DNA from: an uncultured Nocardiaceae bacterium | GTDB lineage: Bacteria; Actinomycetota; Actinomycetes; Mycobacteriales; Mycobacteriaceae | DNA length: 64,000 bases | NCBI GenBank assembly: GCA_936936565.1 | Contig: CAKZIX010000124.1 | Span: 16,506-80,505 of the forward strand | Direction: 5' to 3' | Shown here: piece by piece, positions 1 through 11,003 of the stretch | Layout: each line of letters opens with the position of its first letter | Position numbering within the stretch: position 1 is the first letter of the stretch | Program-made: the position numbers and the translations under genes | The notes under the pieces: generated by a model | Seen by the model: the letters and a program-made list of their open reading frames with translations, nothing else | Database searches by the model: none | What the model was told of the DNA's origin: nothing

Positions 1-1
1 C

Positions 2-142
2 ACTGAAACACGCGGTGGCCATACACGTCTGGACTATCCCAAGCCGGACCCACAGCAGCGCTACAGCAGAGTGTTTTCCCTGGGAGATGACGGAAAGATT
101 CATCACGAAACGTGTGTGAATCCACGTCCCCAACTTCGCTAA
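2..142 (+). CDS. nadB: L-aspartate oxidase, C-terminal end (partial)
   Basis: The frame starting at base 2 is open from the window edge to a TAA at 140-142 and gives about 46 residues. It begins with ETRGGHTRLDYP, which matches the conserved ETRGSHxRxDFP segment in the C-terminal domain of L-aspartate oxidase, the FAD enzyme that makes iminoaspartate for NAD synthesis. The next gene is nadC, the partner expected in a nadABC cluster, 68 bases downstream. Only the extreme C-terminus is present, so the call rests on this short motif plus context. Confidence 0.8.
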   Translation, partial: TETRGGHTRLDYPKPDPQQRYSRVFSLGDDGKIHHETCVNPRPQLR

Positions 143-210
143 TCAGATCTCACCTCGCTCACCACGACACCAACTTTTCCGACCTGACCATATAGATTAA
201 GGACCACGTC

Positions 211-1110
211 ATGACAATGAATTCTCAATCCCCGATCACATCAGCACAGCATGCCCCCATTACTCCACCCAATCCGCAGGATATGGAGCGTGTTGTCACG
301 ACAGCGCTGGAAGAAGACCTACGACTTGGGCCAGATGTCACTACAATCGCTACAGTCCCCGCCGACGCCCAGGCTGTTGCGCATGTCCGCACGCGTGAAC
401 ATGGTGTCATCTGCGGTATTCCCGTTGTGAGAGTTGTTCTTGACAAGGTTATAGGAAAAGGAAAATACACCATCGAAACGTTTGTCAACGATGGTGACAT
501 CATCGAACCCGGGGATACTGTCCTCACCATTAAAGCCCCCACACGGGAACTTCTCACAGCAGAACGTACCCTTCTCAATATCGTCACCCACCTATCCGGT
601 ATCTCCACAATTACTCGCCAGTGGGTTGACGCCATGGAAGGAACCCAGTGCCGCGTTCGAGACACCCGGAAAACACTGCCAGGCCTACGGGATCTAGAAA
701 AATATGCGGTCCGCGTAGGTGGCGGAGTGAACCATCGTATGGCGCTGGGAGATGCTGCCCTTATTAAAGATAATCACGTGGTCGCTGCCGGGGGCGTAGC
801 AGAAGCCCTCCGCGCTGTTAAACAACAATTCCCGAACATTCCCACTGAAGTAGAAGTCGATTCACTGGAACAGTTAGATGCTGTGCTAGAAGAAGGTGTC
901 AGCCTAGTCCTCCTCGACAATATGGATCTGCCAACCACCCGCAAAGCCGTCCACCTTCGAGACACGAAAGCACCACAGACAAAACTGGAATCTTCCGGCG
1001 GCCTTACCCTATCCGACGCATCTCACTATGCCCATGCTGGAGTGGATTATGTGGCAGTAGGCGGACTGACGCATTCCGTGAAAGTCCTTGATCTCGGGTT
1101 GGACATGTAG
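211..1110 (+). CDS. nadC: Nicotinate-nucleotide pyrophosphorylase (quinolinate phosphoribosyltransferase)
   Basis: This cytoplasmic enzyme converts quinolinate and PRPP to nicotinate mononucleotide, CO2 and pyrophosphate in de novo NAD synthesis. The 299-residue product has the family core in order: RDTRKTLPGLR, then GGGVNHRMALGDAALIKDNH, then EVEVDSLEQ and VLLDNM. These include the Arg/Lys/His residues that bind quinolinate and PRPP. The C-terminus has the glycine-rich ESSGGL and VDYVAVGGLTHS phosphate site. The ATG at 211 has TAAGGA about 8 bases upstream; an ATG at 217 is an alternative. Length is slightly above the usual 280-290 because of a variable N-terminus. It follows the nadB end, so the two are probably cotranscribed. 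Confidence 0.96.
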   Translation: MTMNSQSPITSAQHAPITPPNPQDMERVVTTALEEDLRLGPDVTTIATVPADAQAVAHVRTREHGVICGIPVVRVVLDKVIGKGKYTIETFVNDGDIIEPGDTVLTIKAPTRELLTAERTLLNIVTHLSGISTITRQWVDAMEGTQCRVRDTRKTLPGLRDLEKYAVRVGGGVNHRMALGDAALIKDNHVVAAGGVAEALRAVKQQFPNIPTEVEVDSLEQLDAVLEEGVSLVLLDNMDLPTTRKAVHLRDTKAPQTKLESSGGLTLSDASHYAHAGVDYVAVGGLTHSVKVLDLGLDM

Positions 1111-1191
1111 CCAGAATGATGCGTTTTCTCTGGGGCAGTGAGTAACCGGACTAGAGGTAAATATTATTCGCTCGTCCAATAAAACGCGGTC

Positions 1192-1197
1192 TATACT
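1192..1197 (+). promoter_or_regulatory. Possible -10 element for the his genes
   Basis: TATACT stands about 45 bases before the hisD start in the 131-base nadC-hisD spacer, in a locally A/T-rich stretch. No convincing -35 at 17 bases was seen, so this is only a candidate promoter. It would separate the his transcription unit from nadC. Confidence 0.35.
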
Positions 1198-1241
1198 GGT
1201 AGCGAACCTATTTGAGCAAATAACTCGACGGAAGGATGCCC

Positions 1242-2582
1242 ATGCTAGTACGAACTGACTTGCGCGGCCGCACCCTTACTGCAGCTGAACTCCGCCAGGC
1301 TATGCCACGCGGCGGCTCCGACCCCAGTGCAGTAACGGACACAGTAGCTACCCTCGTCGAGGACATTCACCAGCATGGTGCCTCTGCCGCACTGTCCTAC
1401 GGAGAAAAATTCGACGGTATCCGCCCCACCTCAGTTCGTGTCCCCGCAGACGTTATCGCCGCCGCGCTCGCTGCTACAGATGAGGCTGTCAAAGAGGCGT
1501 TAAAAGAGGCCATTCGGCGCATCCGTAAGGTTCATGCCGCACAACGCCCCGACCGGCACAGTGTCACGGTAGTACCCGGCGGTACCATCACCGAAAAATG
1601 GATACCCATTGAACGAGTAGGACTCTACGTGCCTGGCGGCAAAGCCGTCTACCCATCGTCCGTCGTCATGAACGTTGTGCCTGCACAAGAAGCCGGCGTG
1701 GGAAGCCTCGTCGTAGCCTCACCGCCGCAAGCCGATAATAACGGCTGGCCACACCCCACAGTTCTAGCCGCATGCGCACTACTGGGCGTCGATGAAGTCT
1801 GGGCGGTGGGCGGAGCCCAAGCCATTGCGCTGCTTGCCTACGGCGGAACAGACACAGACAATCACACCATACTTAACCCAGTCGACCTCATCACGGGGCC
1901 CGGCAACGTCTTCGTCACCGCCGCAAAACGACTCGTAAGAGGCGTAGTAGGAATAGACGCAGAAGCAGGACCATCAGAAATTGCAGTACTCGCCGATAAC
2001 ACCGCCAACCCCACCTTTGTTGCTGCAGACATGGTAAGCCAAGCGGAACACGATCCGCTGGCGTCCTCCGTCCTCATCACCGACAGTGTGGAATTAGCTG
2101 ACGCAGTTGATGACTACATTGACACACAAGCTAGTAAAGACGTTACTGCAGAACGTATTAAAACAGCTCTAGCAGGACCACAATCCGGCATCATCCTCGT
2201 TGATGACATGGAACAAGGACTACAGGTTGTTAACGCCTACGCGGCAGAACACCTAGAAATCCACACGTCCGATGCCGCCGCAACAGCAGAAAAAGTAACA
2301 GCAGCAGGCGCTATCTTCGTAGGCCCCTACAGTCCCGTACCACTAGGAGACTACGCAGCAGGCTCCAATCACGTCCTGCCCACCTGCGGATCAGCCCGCT
2401 ACAGTGCTGGCTTATCCACCTACACCTTCCTCAAACCAGTACACCTCATCGACTACAACGAAGAGGCCCTACTGGGGATCGCCGATGCCATCCAAACACT
2501 GGCAAACGAAGAAGTTCTCCCCGCACACGGAACTAGCCTAGAAGTCCGGAAACAAGCAGCCGCCGCACGCCACCATTCCTAA
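1242..2582 (+). CDS. hisD: Histidinol dehydrogenase
   Basis: HisD performs the last two steps of histidine synthesis, oxidising L-histidinol to L-histidine with two NAD+ and a catalytic zinc. Family segments are visible in order: [76 protein letters not shown], and near the C-terminus YAAEHLEIH and [13 protein letters not shown]. These carry the zinc ligands (Gln and His of SQAEHD, and the later His) and the catalytic Glu-His pair. GGAAGG at 1230-1235 abuts an ATG at 1236 but lies 6 bases before the ATG at 1242, so 1242 (MLVRTDLRG) is the better start. It is the first gene of the his cluster. Confidence 0.96.
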   Translation: MLVRTDLRGRTLTAAELRQAMPRGGSDPSAVTDTVATLVEDIHQHGASAALSYGEKFDGIRPTSVRVPADVIAAALAATDEAVKEALKEAIRRIRKVHAAQRPDRHSVTVVPGGTITEKWIPIERVGLYVPGGKAVYPSSVVMNVVPAQEAGVGSLVVASPPQADNNGWPHPTVLAACALLGVDEVWAVGGAQAIALLAYGGTDTDNHTILNPVDLITGPGNVFVTAAKRLVRGVVGIDAEAGPSEIAVLADNTANPTFVAADMVSQAEHDPLASSVLITDSVELADAVDDYIDTQASKDVTAERIKTALAGPQSGIILVDDMEQGLQVVNAYAAEHLEIHTSDAAATAEKVTAAGAIFVGPYSPVPLGDYAAGSNHVLPTCGSARYSAGLSTYTFLKPVHLIDYNEEALLGIADAIQTLANEEVLPAHGTSLEVRKQAAAARHHS

Positions 2583-2624
2583 CACATATCGGCACAGTGC
2601 TACGACTGCTACACCCTCCGCTAA

Positions 2625-3797
<1,173 letters not shown>

Positions 3798-3801
3798 AAA
3801 T

Positions 3802-4416
3802 ATGACTGCACGTATTGGGCGGGTAGAACGCGTTACCAGCGAGTCCTCCATCATCGTTGAAATCAATCTAGATGGAACTGGAACAACTGATATTTCTACG
3901 GGCGTTCCTTTCTATGACCACATGCTGACGGCACTTGGTAAACACGGTGCCTTTGATCTCACTGTCCAGGCACATGGTGATGTAGAAGTAGATGGCCACC
4001 ACACTGTGGAAGATACGGCTATCTGCCTTGGCCAGGCCTTCCGCGAGGCATTAGGGGATAAGGCCGGTATTCGCCGTTTCGGGGAAGCCTGTATTCCCCT
4101 GGATGAAAGTCTTGCCCGGGTAGTGGTGGATGTCTCCGGCCGTCCCTACTGCGTGCACCGTGGTGAACCAGCCATTATGCGTCATACGCTTATCTCCTCG
4201 CACGGTGGAGCTAGCTATGACACGGTGATGAACCGGCATGTTTTCGAAAGTTTTGCCATGAATGCAGGTATCTGCCTGCATATTCGAGTTTTGGACGGCC
4301 GCGATCCGCACCACATTACGGAGGCAGAATTTAAAGCATTAGCCCGGGCGCTCCGAGAAGCCACTGAACGTGATCCCCGTATAACCGGTATTCCCTCAAC
4401 AAAAGGGGCACTATGA
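3802..4416 (+). CDS. hisB: Imidazoleglycerol-phosphate dehydratase
   Basis: HisB dehydrates imidazole-glycerol phosphate to imidazole-acetol phosphate with manganese. The 204-residue monofunctional protein carries both copies of the metal-binding pattern: [16 protein letters not shown] followed by [19 protein letters not shown], then the internal-duplication partner [42 protein letters not shown]. There is no fused phosphatase domain, unlike the enterobacterial enzyme. Its TGA overlaps the hisH ATG in an ATGA, which implies translational coupling. Confidence 0.96.
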   Translation: MTARIGRVERVTSESSIIVEINLDGTGTTDISTGVPFYDHMLTALGKHGAFDLTVQAHGDVEVDGHHTVEDTAICLGQAFREALGDKAGIRRFGEACIPLDESLARVVVDVSGRPYCVHRGEPAIMRHTLISSHGGASYDTVMNRHVFESFAMNAGICLHIRVLDGRDPHHITEAEFKALARALREATERDPRITGIPSTKGAL

Positions 4417-5093
4417 GACCACATGTCGCTGTCCTTGATATCGGATCCGGTAATCTTCGCTCTGCTGAAAAAGCGTTTGCTCACGTTGGGGCCGATACAT
4501 GTATTACCAATGACCCCACTACCGCCCTTAATGCTGATGGTTTAGTAGTTCCCGGTGTTGGCGCTTTTGGATCATGCTGGGAGGGCCTGCGGCGTGTGCA
4601 CGGCGATCGCATTATTGACCAGCGGCTAGCTGGTTCTCGGCCAGTCTTTGGAATCTGTATTGGTATGCAGTTGATGTTTGACGCTGGGGAAGAATTTCCC
4701 GCTGCGATGGACCCTGCTACAGCTGATGAGGACATACAGCGAACAGAAGGCATGGGGGAGTGGCCTGGTGTCGTGAAGAAACTGCAGGCCAGCGTACTGC
4801 CGCACATGGGATGGAATACAGTTGAGGCAGCGGAGGGGTCTGTACTTTTCCGTGGGATGGACGCTGATACGCGCTTCTACTTTGTGCATTCTTATGCAGC
4901 GTTGGAGTGGGAGATGGAACCAGATCCGAGTGGCCTTATATTGCCAGCTCGCGTCAGTTGGTCGCAGCATGAAAATTGTCGTTTTGTGGCAGCTGTTGAA
5001 AACGGGCCGCTGTCTGCTACGCAGTTCCATCCGGAGAAATCAGGCGATGCAGGTGCCGAACTTCTCGCAAACTGGTTGAGTTGCCTCGGCTAA
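4413..5093 (+). CDS. hisH: Imidazole glycerol phosphate synthase, glutaminase subunit
   Basis: HisH hydrolyses glutamine and channels ammonia to HisF, which makes imidazole-glycerol phosphate and AICAR. The class I glutamine amidotransferase triad is visible: the nucleophile Cys in [12 protein letters not shown], and the His and Glu in [27 protein letters not shown] is the oxyanion-strand region. The product has 226 residues, slightly longer than many HisH because of an insert after [20 protein letters not shown]. It overlaps hisB by four bases; hisA follows after about 60 bases. Confidence 0.95.
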   Translation: MRPHVAVLDIGSGNLRSAEKAFAHVGADTCITNDPTTALNADGLVVPGVGAFGSCWEGLRRVHGDRIIDQRLAGSRPVFGICIGMQLMFDAGEEFPAAMDPATADEDIQRTEGMGEWPGVVKKLQASVLPHMGWNTVEAAEGSVLFRGMDADTRFYFVHSYAALEWEMEPDPSGLILPARVSWSQHENCRFVAAVENGPLSATQFHPEKSGDAGAELLANWLSCLG

Positions 5094-5157
5094 AATTTGC
5101 GAACATTCTTTTCCCTTTAGGACCGATACCTTAGAACCGATACCAGGAAGGTTGATG

Positions 5158-5898
5158 ATGAGCTTTACCCTCCTCCCCGCAGTTGATGTTGTTGACGGCC
5201 AGGCAGTGCGTTTGGTGCAAGGCGAAGCCGGTTCTGAAACTGTCTACGGCACACCGCGAGAAGCTGCTCTTAAATGGCAGGAGGAGGGGGCTGAGTGGCT
5301 CCATCTTGTTGACCTTGATGCAGCTTTTGGCCGTGGCTCTAACTATGAGATACTGCGTGAGGTAGTGGGGGAGCTCGATGTTAATGTTGAGCTTACTGGC
5401 GGTATTCGTGATGATGAGTCACTTCAGCGAGCATTATCGACAGGCTGTCGACGTATCAATATCGGTACGGCAGCTTTAGAAAATCCGGAATGGTGTGCAC
5501 GAGTTCTCGCAGAAAATGGTGACCGCGTCGCTATTGGTCTCGATGTGCGTGTCGTTGATGGGGAACCACGCCTGCGCGGCAGGGGATGGGTCTCCGATGG
5601 CGGTAACTTGTGGGATGTTCTAGAACGCCTTAACAAAGACGGGTGTACACGCTACGTCGTTACCGATGTCTCTAAAGACGGCATGTTGTCTGGTCCCAAC
5701 CTTGACATGCTTGGTGCGGTAGCCGATGCGACTGACGCTAAAGTTGTTGCCTCGGGTGGTATTGCCAGCATTGCTGATGTCGTTGCTGTTGCCGGTTTGG
5801 AGGATCGCGGTGTCGATTCTGCCATTACTGGGAAAGCCCTTTATTCGGGACAATTTACCCTCCCGGAGGCACTTGCTGCAGTACGTGAACTTTCTTAA
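5158..5898 (+). CDS. hisA: ProFAR isomerase HisA, possibly bifunctional PriA
   Basis: This beta/alpha-barrel enzyme isomerises ProFAR to PRFAR in histidine synthesis; in many actinobacteria the same protein (PriA) also performs the TrpF step. Seen here: [21 protein letters not shown] with the catalytic Asp at the end of strand 1, [50 protein letters not shown] with the second catalytic Asp, and VVASGGIAS. The RGRGW segment matches what I recall of mycobacterial PriA, so dual function is possible but not proven. AGGAAGG at 5145-5151 is 6 bases before ATG 5158, which I prefer over TTG 5152 and ATG 5155. Confidence 0.93.
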   Translation: MSFTLLPAVDVVDGQAVRLVQGEAGSETVYGTPREAALKWQEEGAEWLHLVDLDAAFGRGSNYEILREVVGELDVNVELTGGIRDDESLQRALSTGCRRINIGTAALENPEWCARVLAENGDRVAIGLDVRVVDGEPRLRGRGWVSDGGNLWDVLERLNKDGCTRYVVTDVSKDGMLSGPNLDMLGAVADATDAKVVASGGIASIADVVAVAGLEDRGVDSAITGKALYSGQFTLPEALAAVRELS

Positions 5899-5955
5899 AT
5901 TTTGTGGGCTCAACCTGGTATATCGTCTGAGTATGCCGGATGGAAGGAAAAAGCT

Positions 5956-6729
5956 GTGACTCTCGCAACCCGTGTTATTCCGTGTCTTGATGTTGACAAC
6001 GGACGAGTAGTGAAGGGTGTGAACTTCCATAACCTGTGTGACGCTGGCGATCCGGTTGAGCTTGCCCGCACCTACAATATGTCTGGGGCGGATGAACTAA
6101 CATTTTTGGACGTCACCGCCTCTACGGCTGGGCGTGCCACGATGGTTGACGTGGTACAGGCTACTGCGGAACAGGTATTTATTCCCCTCACAGTAGGCGG
6201 CGGTATCCGCACTGTGGAAGATATCGATCGTATGTTACGTGCCGGCGCGGATAAAGTCTCCATTAATACTGCGGCTATTACCCGCCCGCAGCTTCTTACT
6301 GAAGGTGCACGCACATTCGGGTCGCAATGTGTTGTGCTTTCGGTAGATGCGCGCACTGTTCCAGAAGGAGAGAAACCTACTCCCTCCGGTTGGGAAGTGA
6401 CGACGCATGGTGGTTCACGCGGAACTGGTATTGATGCAGTGGAGTGGGCTCGACGAGGAGAAGAACTGGGCGCTGGCGAGATTCTTCTCAATTCCATGGA
6501 TGCAGATGGGACAAAGGATGGTTTCGATCTGGCAATGATTGCAGCGGTACGTAAGGCTGTCTCCATTCCCGTCATTGCTTCCGGCGGAGCCGGTAAAGCT
6601 AGTGATTTTGCACCGGCGGTACAAGCTGGAGCTGATGCGTTATTGGCTGCCAGTATTTTCCACTTTGGTGAAGTCACTATTGCTGAAGTGAAGGATGCTC
6701 TTCGTGCAGAGGGAGTCACTGTACGATGA
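5956..6729 (+). CDS. hisF: Imidazole glycerol phosphate synthase, cyclase subunit
   Basis: HisF combines PRFAR with ammonia supplied by HisH to give imidazole-glycerol phosphate and AICAR. The 257-residue barrel shows [20 protein letters not shown] (first catalytic Asp), [66 protein letters not shown] (second catalytic Asp) and [15 protein letters not shown]. The start is GTG 5956, which follows GGAAGG and matches the usual N-terminus; the frame stays open upstream to 5902 but that extension is not family-like. Its stop overlaps hisI by ATGA. It is less than 60 bases after hisA. Confidence 0.95.
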   Translation: MTLATRVIPCLDVDNGRVVKGVNFHNLCDAGDPVELARTYNMSGADELTFLDVTASTAGRATMVDVVQATAEQVFIPLTVGGGIRTVEDIDRMLRAGADKVSINTAAITRPQLLTEGARTFGSQCVVLSVDARTVPEGEKPTPSGWEVTTHGGSRGTGIDAVEWARRGEELGAGEILLNSMDADGTKDGFDLAMIAAVRKAVSIPVIASGGAGKASDFAPAVQAGADALLAASIFHFGEVTIAEVKDALRAEGVTVR

Positions 6730-7142
6730 GTAGCGAAACTGATCCTGTGACTACTCTGGCTGATCTGCGTTGGAATGAGCAAGGCCTTATACCGGTTGTT
6801 GTCCAAGACAACAGTACGGGTGAAGTCCTCATGATGGCATGGGCTAATGAGGAAGCACTGCAATACACACTGGAAACGCGGAAAGCCACTTACTGGTCCC
6901 GGTCCCGATCCGAATTGTGGACTAAAGGTCTTACCTCTGGGCACGTACAACACGTTGTTGCTGTTTTTCATGATTGCGACGCCGACACTATCTTGTATGT
7001 CGTAGAGCAAACTGGGGCAGCATGCCACACCAACACAAAAACATGTTTTACGGCGCGTCCTCTTCTTACCCCAGATTCACAGCACCCACTCCGGAACGAT
7101 TTGCGGTATGGGACAAGTATTGAAGCAAGCAGTGAACACTGA
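6726..7142 (+). CDS. hisI: Phosphoribosyl-AMP cyclohydrolase
   Basis: HisI opens the adenine ring of phosphoribosyl-AMP, using zinc, early in histidine synthesis. The 138-residue product contains [33 protein letters not shown], the Asp-rich metal site [13 protein letters not shown] and the cysteine pair in [12 protein letters not shown]. It is the monofunctional form; no fused HisE (pyrophosphohydrolase) is present and hisE is not in the window. ATG 6726 overlaps the hisF stop. It ends the his cluster; a 145-base spacer precedes the next gene. Confidence 0.95.
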   Translation: MSSETDPVTTLADLRWNEQGLIPVVVQDNSTGEVLMMAWANEEALQYTLETRKATYWSRSRSELWTKGLTSGHVQHVVAVFHDCDADTILYVVEQTGAACHTNTKTCFTARPLLTPDSQHPLRNDLRYGTSIEASSEH

Positions 7143-7287
7143 CCTGCGTTATTTGGTCTCACCTATTTAATGATGAGATTATGTTGGTGCCACGAGGATT
7201 CAGTGTTTATGGAAATCGCGTTTTCAGTTTGTGTATTTTCATCGTTACGCTGATGCTAACAACGCTGTAGTGATAAAGGGAGGGATA

Positions 7288-8097
7288 ATGCCGGGTTACC
7301 CCCCTGATCTGCTTGAGCTTGTACGGCTAGATTTAGCACAACGCGAAGAATACATTGATTACCCCACCATCAAGCGCATGGCCGCGGAAGCCCCTCCTCC
7401 CCGTGATGGCCGTGCCGCATTACTAGAGCCGGGCATATCTGTCATTGCAGAAATCATTCGATCGTGCCCCGCTCGTGGCCCACTCGCAGATATCCCCGAT
7501 CCCGCTGCCTTATCGGAACGTTTTGTGGAGGCCGGCGCACGTATTATCTCAGTGCAGACGGAAAGACACTACTATCGCGGTTCTCTTCTTGACCTTGACC
7601 AGGTACGCCGCGCCGTTGATGTTCCCATTCTGGTTAAAGATTTCATTGTTACGCCCTACCAAATCCATGAACTTCGTGCACACGGAGCAGATCTCGTACA
7701 ACTCAATGTTGAACTGCTTTCCCAAGACCAACTAGCCGCTTTTCTCGACAGAGTGGAATCTTTAGGAATGCACGCTGTGCTAGAAGTGCATTCACCAGAA
7801 GAAGCCAATCGGGCTTTACAAGCGGGCGCTAAAGTTATTGCTATTAACGCCCGAAATCTTGCTACTAACTACATTGACCGCACATTATTTGGAGAAATTG
7901 CGCCAGGTTTACCATCGGAAGTTCTCCGCATTGGCGAGGCGGGAGTACGCGGATCACAGGATCTGCTGGCGTATGCAGGGGCTGGAATCGATGCCGTTCT
8001 GGCAGGGGGAAGTGTCGTCACAGCAGATGATCCTGCTGCTATTGTGAGCACATTGGTCACTACCGGTATGCACCCAGCCTGCCCTGGGCGTGATTAA
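7288..8097 (+). CDS. Indole-3-glycerol-phosphate-synthase-like protein with altered active site
   Basis: This 269-residue barrel protein is clearly homologous to TrpC ([81 protein letters not shown]). TrpC closes the indole ring of CdRP in tryptophan synthesis. The strand-1 motif usually reads AEIKRASPSKG, with a catalytic lysine; here it is [11 protein letters not shown], so the lysine is Ile. The usual ESG phosphate-site motif is EAG. The second lysine (VKDF), the Glu in LEVH and the Asn in INARN remain. No trpA or trpB follows; lgt does. I recall a similar TrpC-like gene between his and lgt in Corynebacterium, so it is probably a diverged paralogue. Start ATG 7288 after AAGGGAGGG. Confidence 0.75.
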   Translation: MPGYPPDLLELVRLDLAQREEYIDYPTIKRMAAEAPPPRDGRAALLEPGISVIAEIIRSCPARGPLADIPDPAALSERFVEAGARIISVQTERHYYRGSLLDLDQVRRAVDVPILVKDFIVTPYQIHELRAHGADLVQLNVELLSQDQLAAFLDRVESLGMHAVLEVHSPEEANRALQAGAKVIAINARNLATNYIDRTLFGEIAPGLPSEVLRIGEAGVRGSQDLLAYAGAGIDAVLAGGSVVTADDPAAIVSTLVTTGMHPACPGRD

Positions 8098-8154
8098 ATC
8101 GTGATGAGATAATTCGTGTGGGAGATCAATCCTCAAGGGGTTACAGGAATAAGT

Positions 8155-9060
8155 ATGAATGATCCTTCTAGCCAATTAATGGCATATATTCCCAGTCCCT
8201 CACGAGGCTATTTTCATATTGGTTCATTAACCATCCATTTCTACGCTTTATGCATCATCATCGGGGTTATTGCAGGAAGCGTCCTAGCCGCATATCGTTG
8301 GGAAAAACGCGGAGGACTTCGTACGGATGTCTATGATGCCCTTATCATCGCCATCCCCCTCGGCATTATTGGAGCACGCCTTTACCACGTCATCACTGAT
8401 TGGCGATTGTACTTTGGACCGGACGCACCACATCGTCCTGTTGATGCTTTAAAAATATGGGAAGGCGGATTAGGAATATGGGGAGCCGTCCTTTTCGGAG
8501 TTATTGGTGCAGCTTTGTACTGCCACAAGCACGGTTTACCGCTTAGCGAGATAGCTGATGCTGCCGCGCCGGGCATTGTGATGGCGCAAGCTATCGGACG
8601 TGTAGGGAACTGGTTCAACCAGGAACTCTATGGAAAACCCACTACTGTACCGTGGGCGCTAGAGATCTATGAGCGTTCTCAAGGGGTATCAACTGGGCGC
8701 GTTATTGGGACGTATCATCCTACGTTTCTCTATGAGTTACTGTGGGACGTTCTTGTCGTTATTATCTTGCTTGTTTTGGATAAAAAACTGGTATTGGGGC
8801 ATGGGCGTCTTTTTGCCAGCTATGTGGCGCTTTATTGTTTAGGACGTTTCTGGATAGAACTTATTCGTGATGATCCTGCAACACATATTTTGGGTCTCCG
8901 GGTTAACACGTGGGTATCCGGAATCTTGTTTATTGCCGGTTTGGTGTACGCCTTTGTGGAAAGACGGCCACGCATATCTAAGCGTGATATTGCGGCTCTT
9001 TCCCAAGCGAAACGTCTAGCTGACGAGCAGCATCAAAAAATGTCGAAGAAGGCTAGCTAA
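8155..9060 (+). CDS. lgt: Prolipoprotein diacylglyceryl transferase
   Basis: Lgt transfers diacylglycerol from phosphatidylglycerol to the lipobox cysteine of prolipoproteins at the membrane. The product (about 301 residues) has the expected multi-helix pattern, beginning IHFYALCIIIGVIAGSVLAAYRW. The Lgt signature GRVGNWFNQELYGKPT lies in the middle, and HPTFLYELLWDVLVV and FRWIEL-like GRFWIELIRDD follow. A basic tail (KRDIAALSQAKRLADEQHQK) ends the protein. Start ATG 8155 follows CAGGAATA; the frame opens earlier at GTG 8116, less likely. It follows the TrpC-like gene by 57 bases, as in other Mycobacteriales. Confidence 0.95.
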   Translation: MNDPSSQLMAYIPSPSRGYFHIGSLTIHFYALCIIIGVIAGSVLAAYRWEKRGGLRTDVYDALIIAIPLGIIGARLYHVITDWRLYFGPDAPHRPVDALKIWEGGLGIWGAVLFGVIGAALYCHKHGLPLSEIADAAAPGIVMAQAIGRVGNWFNQELYGKPTTVPWALEIYERSQGVSTGRVIGTYHPTFLYELLWDVLVVIILLVLDKKLVLGHGRLFASYVALYCLGRFWIELIRDDPATHILGLRVNTWVSGILFIAGLVYAFVERRPRISKRDIAALSQAKRLADEQHQKMSKKAS

Positions 9061-9073
9061 GAGCGAGGCGGAC

Positions 9074-9092
9074 ACACTATTTCAAATAGTGT
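9074..9092. promoter_or_regulatory. Perfect 9-bp inverted repeat upstream of pyk
   Basis: ACACTATTT, a central C, then AAATAGTGT form a perfect dyad 14 bases after the lgt stop and 65 bases before the pyk start. It is A/T-rich with no T-tract after it, so it looks more like an operator than a terminator. No binding protein is identifiable from the sequence. Confidence 0.5.
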
Positions 9093-9157
9093 ATGAATTC
9101 GATAGAGAAACCGTACACAATAGAGTTTCTTAAGCTGGACAGACTATCATTAGTAGT

Positions 9158-10576
9158 GTGAAGCGTCGAACTAAAATTGTATGTACTCTAGGTCCCGCTG
9201 TCGCATCTGCCGAAACAATCCGCAAACTTGTAGATGTCGGCATGAATGTGGCGCGGATGAATATGTCCCATGGTGAGCATGCCGACCATGCGCAGAATTA
9301 TCAATGGGTGCGTGAGGCGTCGAAGGCTACTGGTAAATCTGTTGGTATTCTTGCAGATTTGCAAGGTCCAAAGATTCGTTTGGGCCGCTTCAAGGATAAC
9401 CGCACAGTATGGGCTACTGGTGAAACCGTCACCATTACTGTTGAGGATTGCGAAGGTACGCATGACCGTGTCTCTACTACCTACAAGCAACTCTCTGCAG
9501 ATGCCCAGCCTGGGGATCGTCTCCTCGTTGATGATGGCAAGGTAGGTCTTGTTGTCGATCACATCGATGGACCAGATGTCGTCTGCTTGGTTACTGAAGG
9601 TGGCCCGGTCTCCAACAACAAGGGTGTTTCTCTTCCCGGTATGGATGTTTCTGTACCGGCCCTGTCGGAGAAGGATATCGATGATCTCCGTTTTGCTCTT
9701 GAGCTTGGAGTGGACCTTATCGCCCTTTCCTTCGTGCGTTCCCCCTCGGATGTGGAACTTGTCCATAAAGTGATGGATGAAGTGGGCCGTCGTGTCCCCG
9801 TCATTGCTAAGTTGGAAAAACCCGAAGCTATTGACAACTTGGAAGCTGTTGTGTTGGCTTTCGATGCCATTATGGTTGCACGTGGCGATTTGGGTGTTGA
9901 ACTTGCTCTTGAAGATGTTCCACTAGTACAAAAACGTGCTATTCAGATTGCCCGTGAGAATTCTCGCCCGGTTATCGTTGCTACACAAATGCTTGATTCG
10001 ATGATCGAGAATTCCCGCCCAACGCGTGCAGAAGCCTCCGATGTGGCAAATGCTGTACTGGATGGTACAGATGCAGTGATGTTGTCAGGGGAAACCTCAA
10101 TTGGTGCGTACCCCTTGGATACGGTTAAGACAATGAGCCGTATTGTCCGCGCAGTCGAGGAAGATCCAGAGGCTGTTCCTGCGCTTAAACACCGTCCGCG
10201 TACCCGTCGCGGTGTTATCTGCCAGGCTGCTGTTGACATTGCAGAACGGCTTAGTGTCAAGGCGATAGTAGCTTTCACATCGTCTGGAGATACCGTCCGT
10301 CGTGTAGCGCGGCTACATCCGTCTATTCCCCTTGTTGCTTTTACGCATTCTGAGGCAGTAAAGAACCAATTGGCATTAGCGTGGGGTACAGACTCCTTCT
10401 ACGTTGAGCGTCTTTCTGATACTGACAGTATGGTTCGTGCTGTTGATCGTATGCTGCTCGATATGCCGGGATATGAATACGGTGACCAAGTGGTTATCGT
10501 GGCAGGTGCCCCTCCGGGACATTCTGGTGCCACCAATATGGTGCACGTGCACCGTCTCGGTGAGGAAGACCGTTAA
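9158..10576 (+). CDS. pyk: Pyruvate kinase
   Basis: Pyruvate kinase converts phosphoenolpyruvate and ADP to pyruvate and ATP in glycolysis. The 472-residue protein shows RRTKIVCTLGPA and NVARMNMSHG in the barrel, GILADLQGPKIRLG, the B domain, LSFVRSPSDVELV, VPVIAKLEKPEAIDN (catalytic lysine), IMVARGDLGVEL, PVIVATQMLDSMI and DAVMLSGETSIG. The C-domain follows (VAFTSSGDTVRRVARLHPSIPLVAFT). It starts at GTG 9158 with no clear Shine-Dalgarno, so it may be leaderless. A strong terminator follows directly, and an inverted repeat lies upstream. Confidence 0.96.
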   Translation: MKRRTKIVCTLGPAVASAETIRKLVDVGMNVARMNMSHGEHADHAQNYQWVREASKATGKSVGILADLQGPKIRLGRFKDNRTVWATGETVTITVEDCEGTHDRVSTTYKQLSADAQPGDRLLVDDGKVGLVVDHIDGPDVVCLVTEGGPVSNNKGVSLPGMDVSVPALSEKDIDDLRFALELGVDLIALSFVRSPSDVELVHKVMDEVGRRVPVIAKLEKPEAIDNLEAVVLAFDAIMVARGDLGVELALEDVPLVQKRAIQIARENSRPVIVATQMLDSMIENSRPTRAEASDVANAVLDGTDAVMLSGETSIGAYPLDTVKTMSRIVRAVEEDPEAVPALKHRPRTRRGVICQAAVDIAERLSVKAIVAFTSSGDTVRRVARLHPSIPLVAFTHSEAVKNQLALAWGTDSFYVERLSDTDSMVRAVDRMLLDMPGYEYGDQVVIVAGAPPGHSGATNMVHVHRLGEEDR

Positions 10577-10594
10577 CTAGCACTATTCTTTGGT

Positions 10595-10637
10595 AGAGAG
10601 GACCCTGTATAAGCGGGGTCCTCTCTTTATTTTCTTT
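10595..10637 (+). terminator. Rho-independent terminator of pyk
   Basis: AGAGAGGACCC pairs with GGGTCCTCTCT (11 bp) around the 10-base loop TGTATAAGCG, followed by a T-rich run. It starts 18 bases after the pyk stop codon. Confidence 0.92.
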
Positions 10638-11003
10638 CAGAGAACATCCTGCTTATCTCCTTATTTTTAGCTCAGTGGGAACATCTATACGGTGCACAAG
10701 AAAAATTTATGTGGCATAGGACAAGCATGTTTGTTAATCTAGCTGCATGATCAATGCACACGTTATTTTCTCTAGCACCGCTCATGACGCGTTGCGGAGC
10801 ATGTGCATGTGTATGTGTATGGCTGGCTGCCAGTCACGAATGTAGTGCTATAAATTCTTTTCTTTGTGTAGCTGCACTACACCGGTAGCCATTTTCTTTT
10901 TCTTTTCCGTTCTTTTCTGTAAGAACATCGCTCTGTCGCAACTGCTTTAGCATTGCCTTACCACTGCTTTAGCGCAGCCTATTAAAGAAAGCCCTACACA
11001 ACA
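10638..11003. other. Intergenic region without a supported gene
   Basis: About 366 bases between the pyk terminator and the ROK-type gene. It is T-rich, with runs such as TTTTCTTTTTC near 10890-10915, and presumably holds the promoter of the downstream regulator. I saw no open frame with a ribosome-binding site, no RNA gene and no convincing inverted repeat. Confidence 0.5.
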
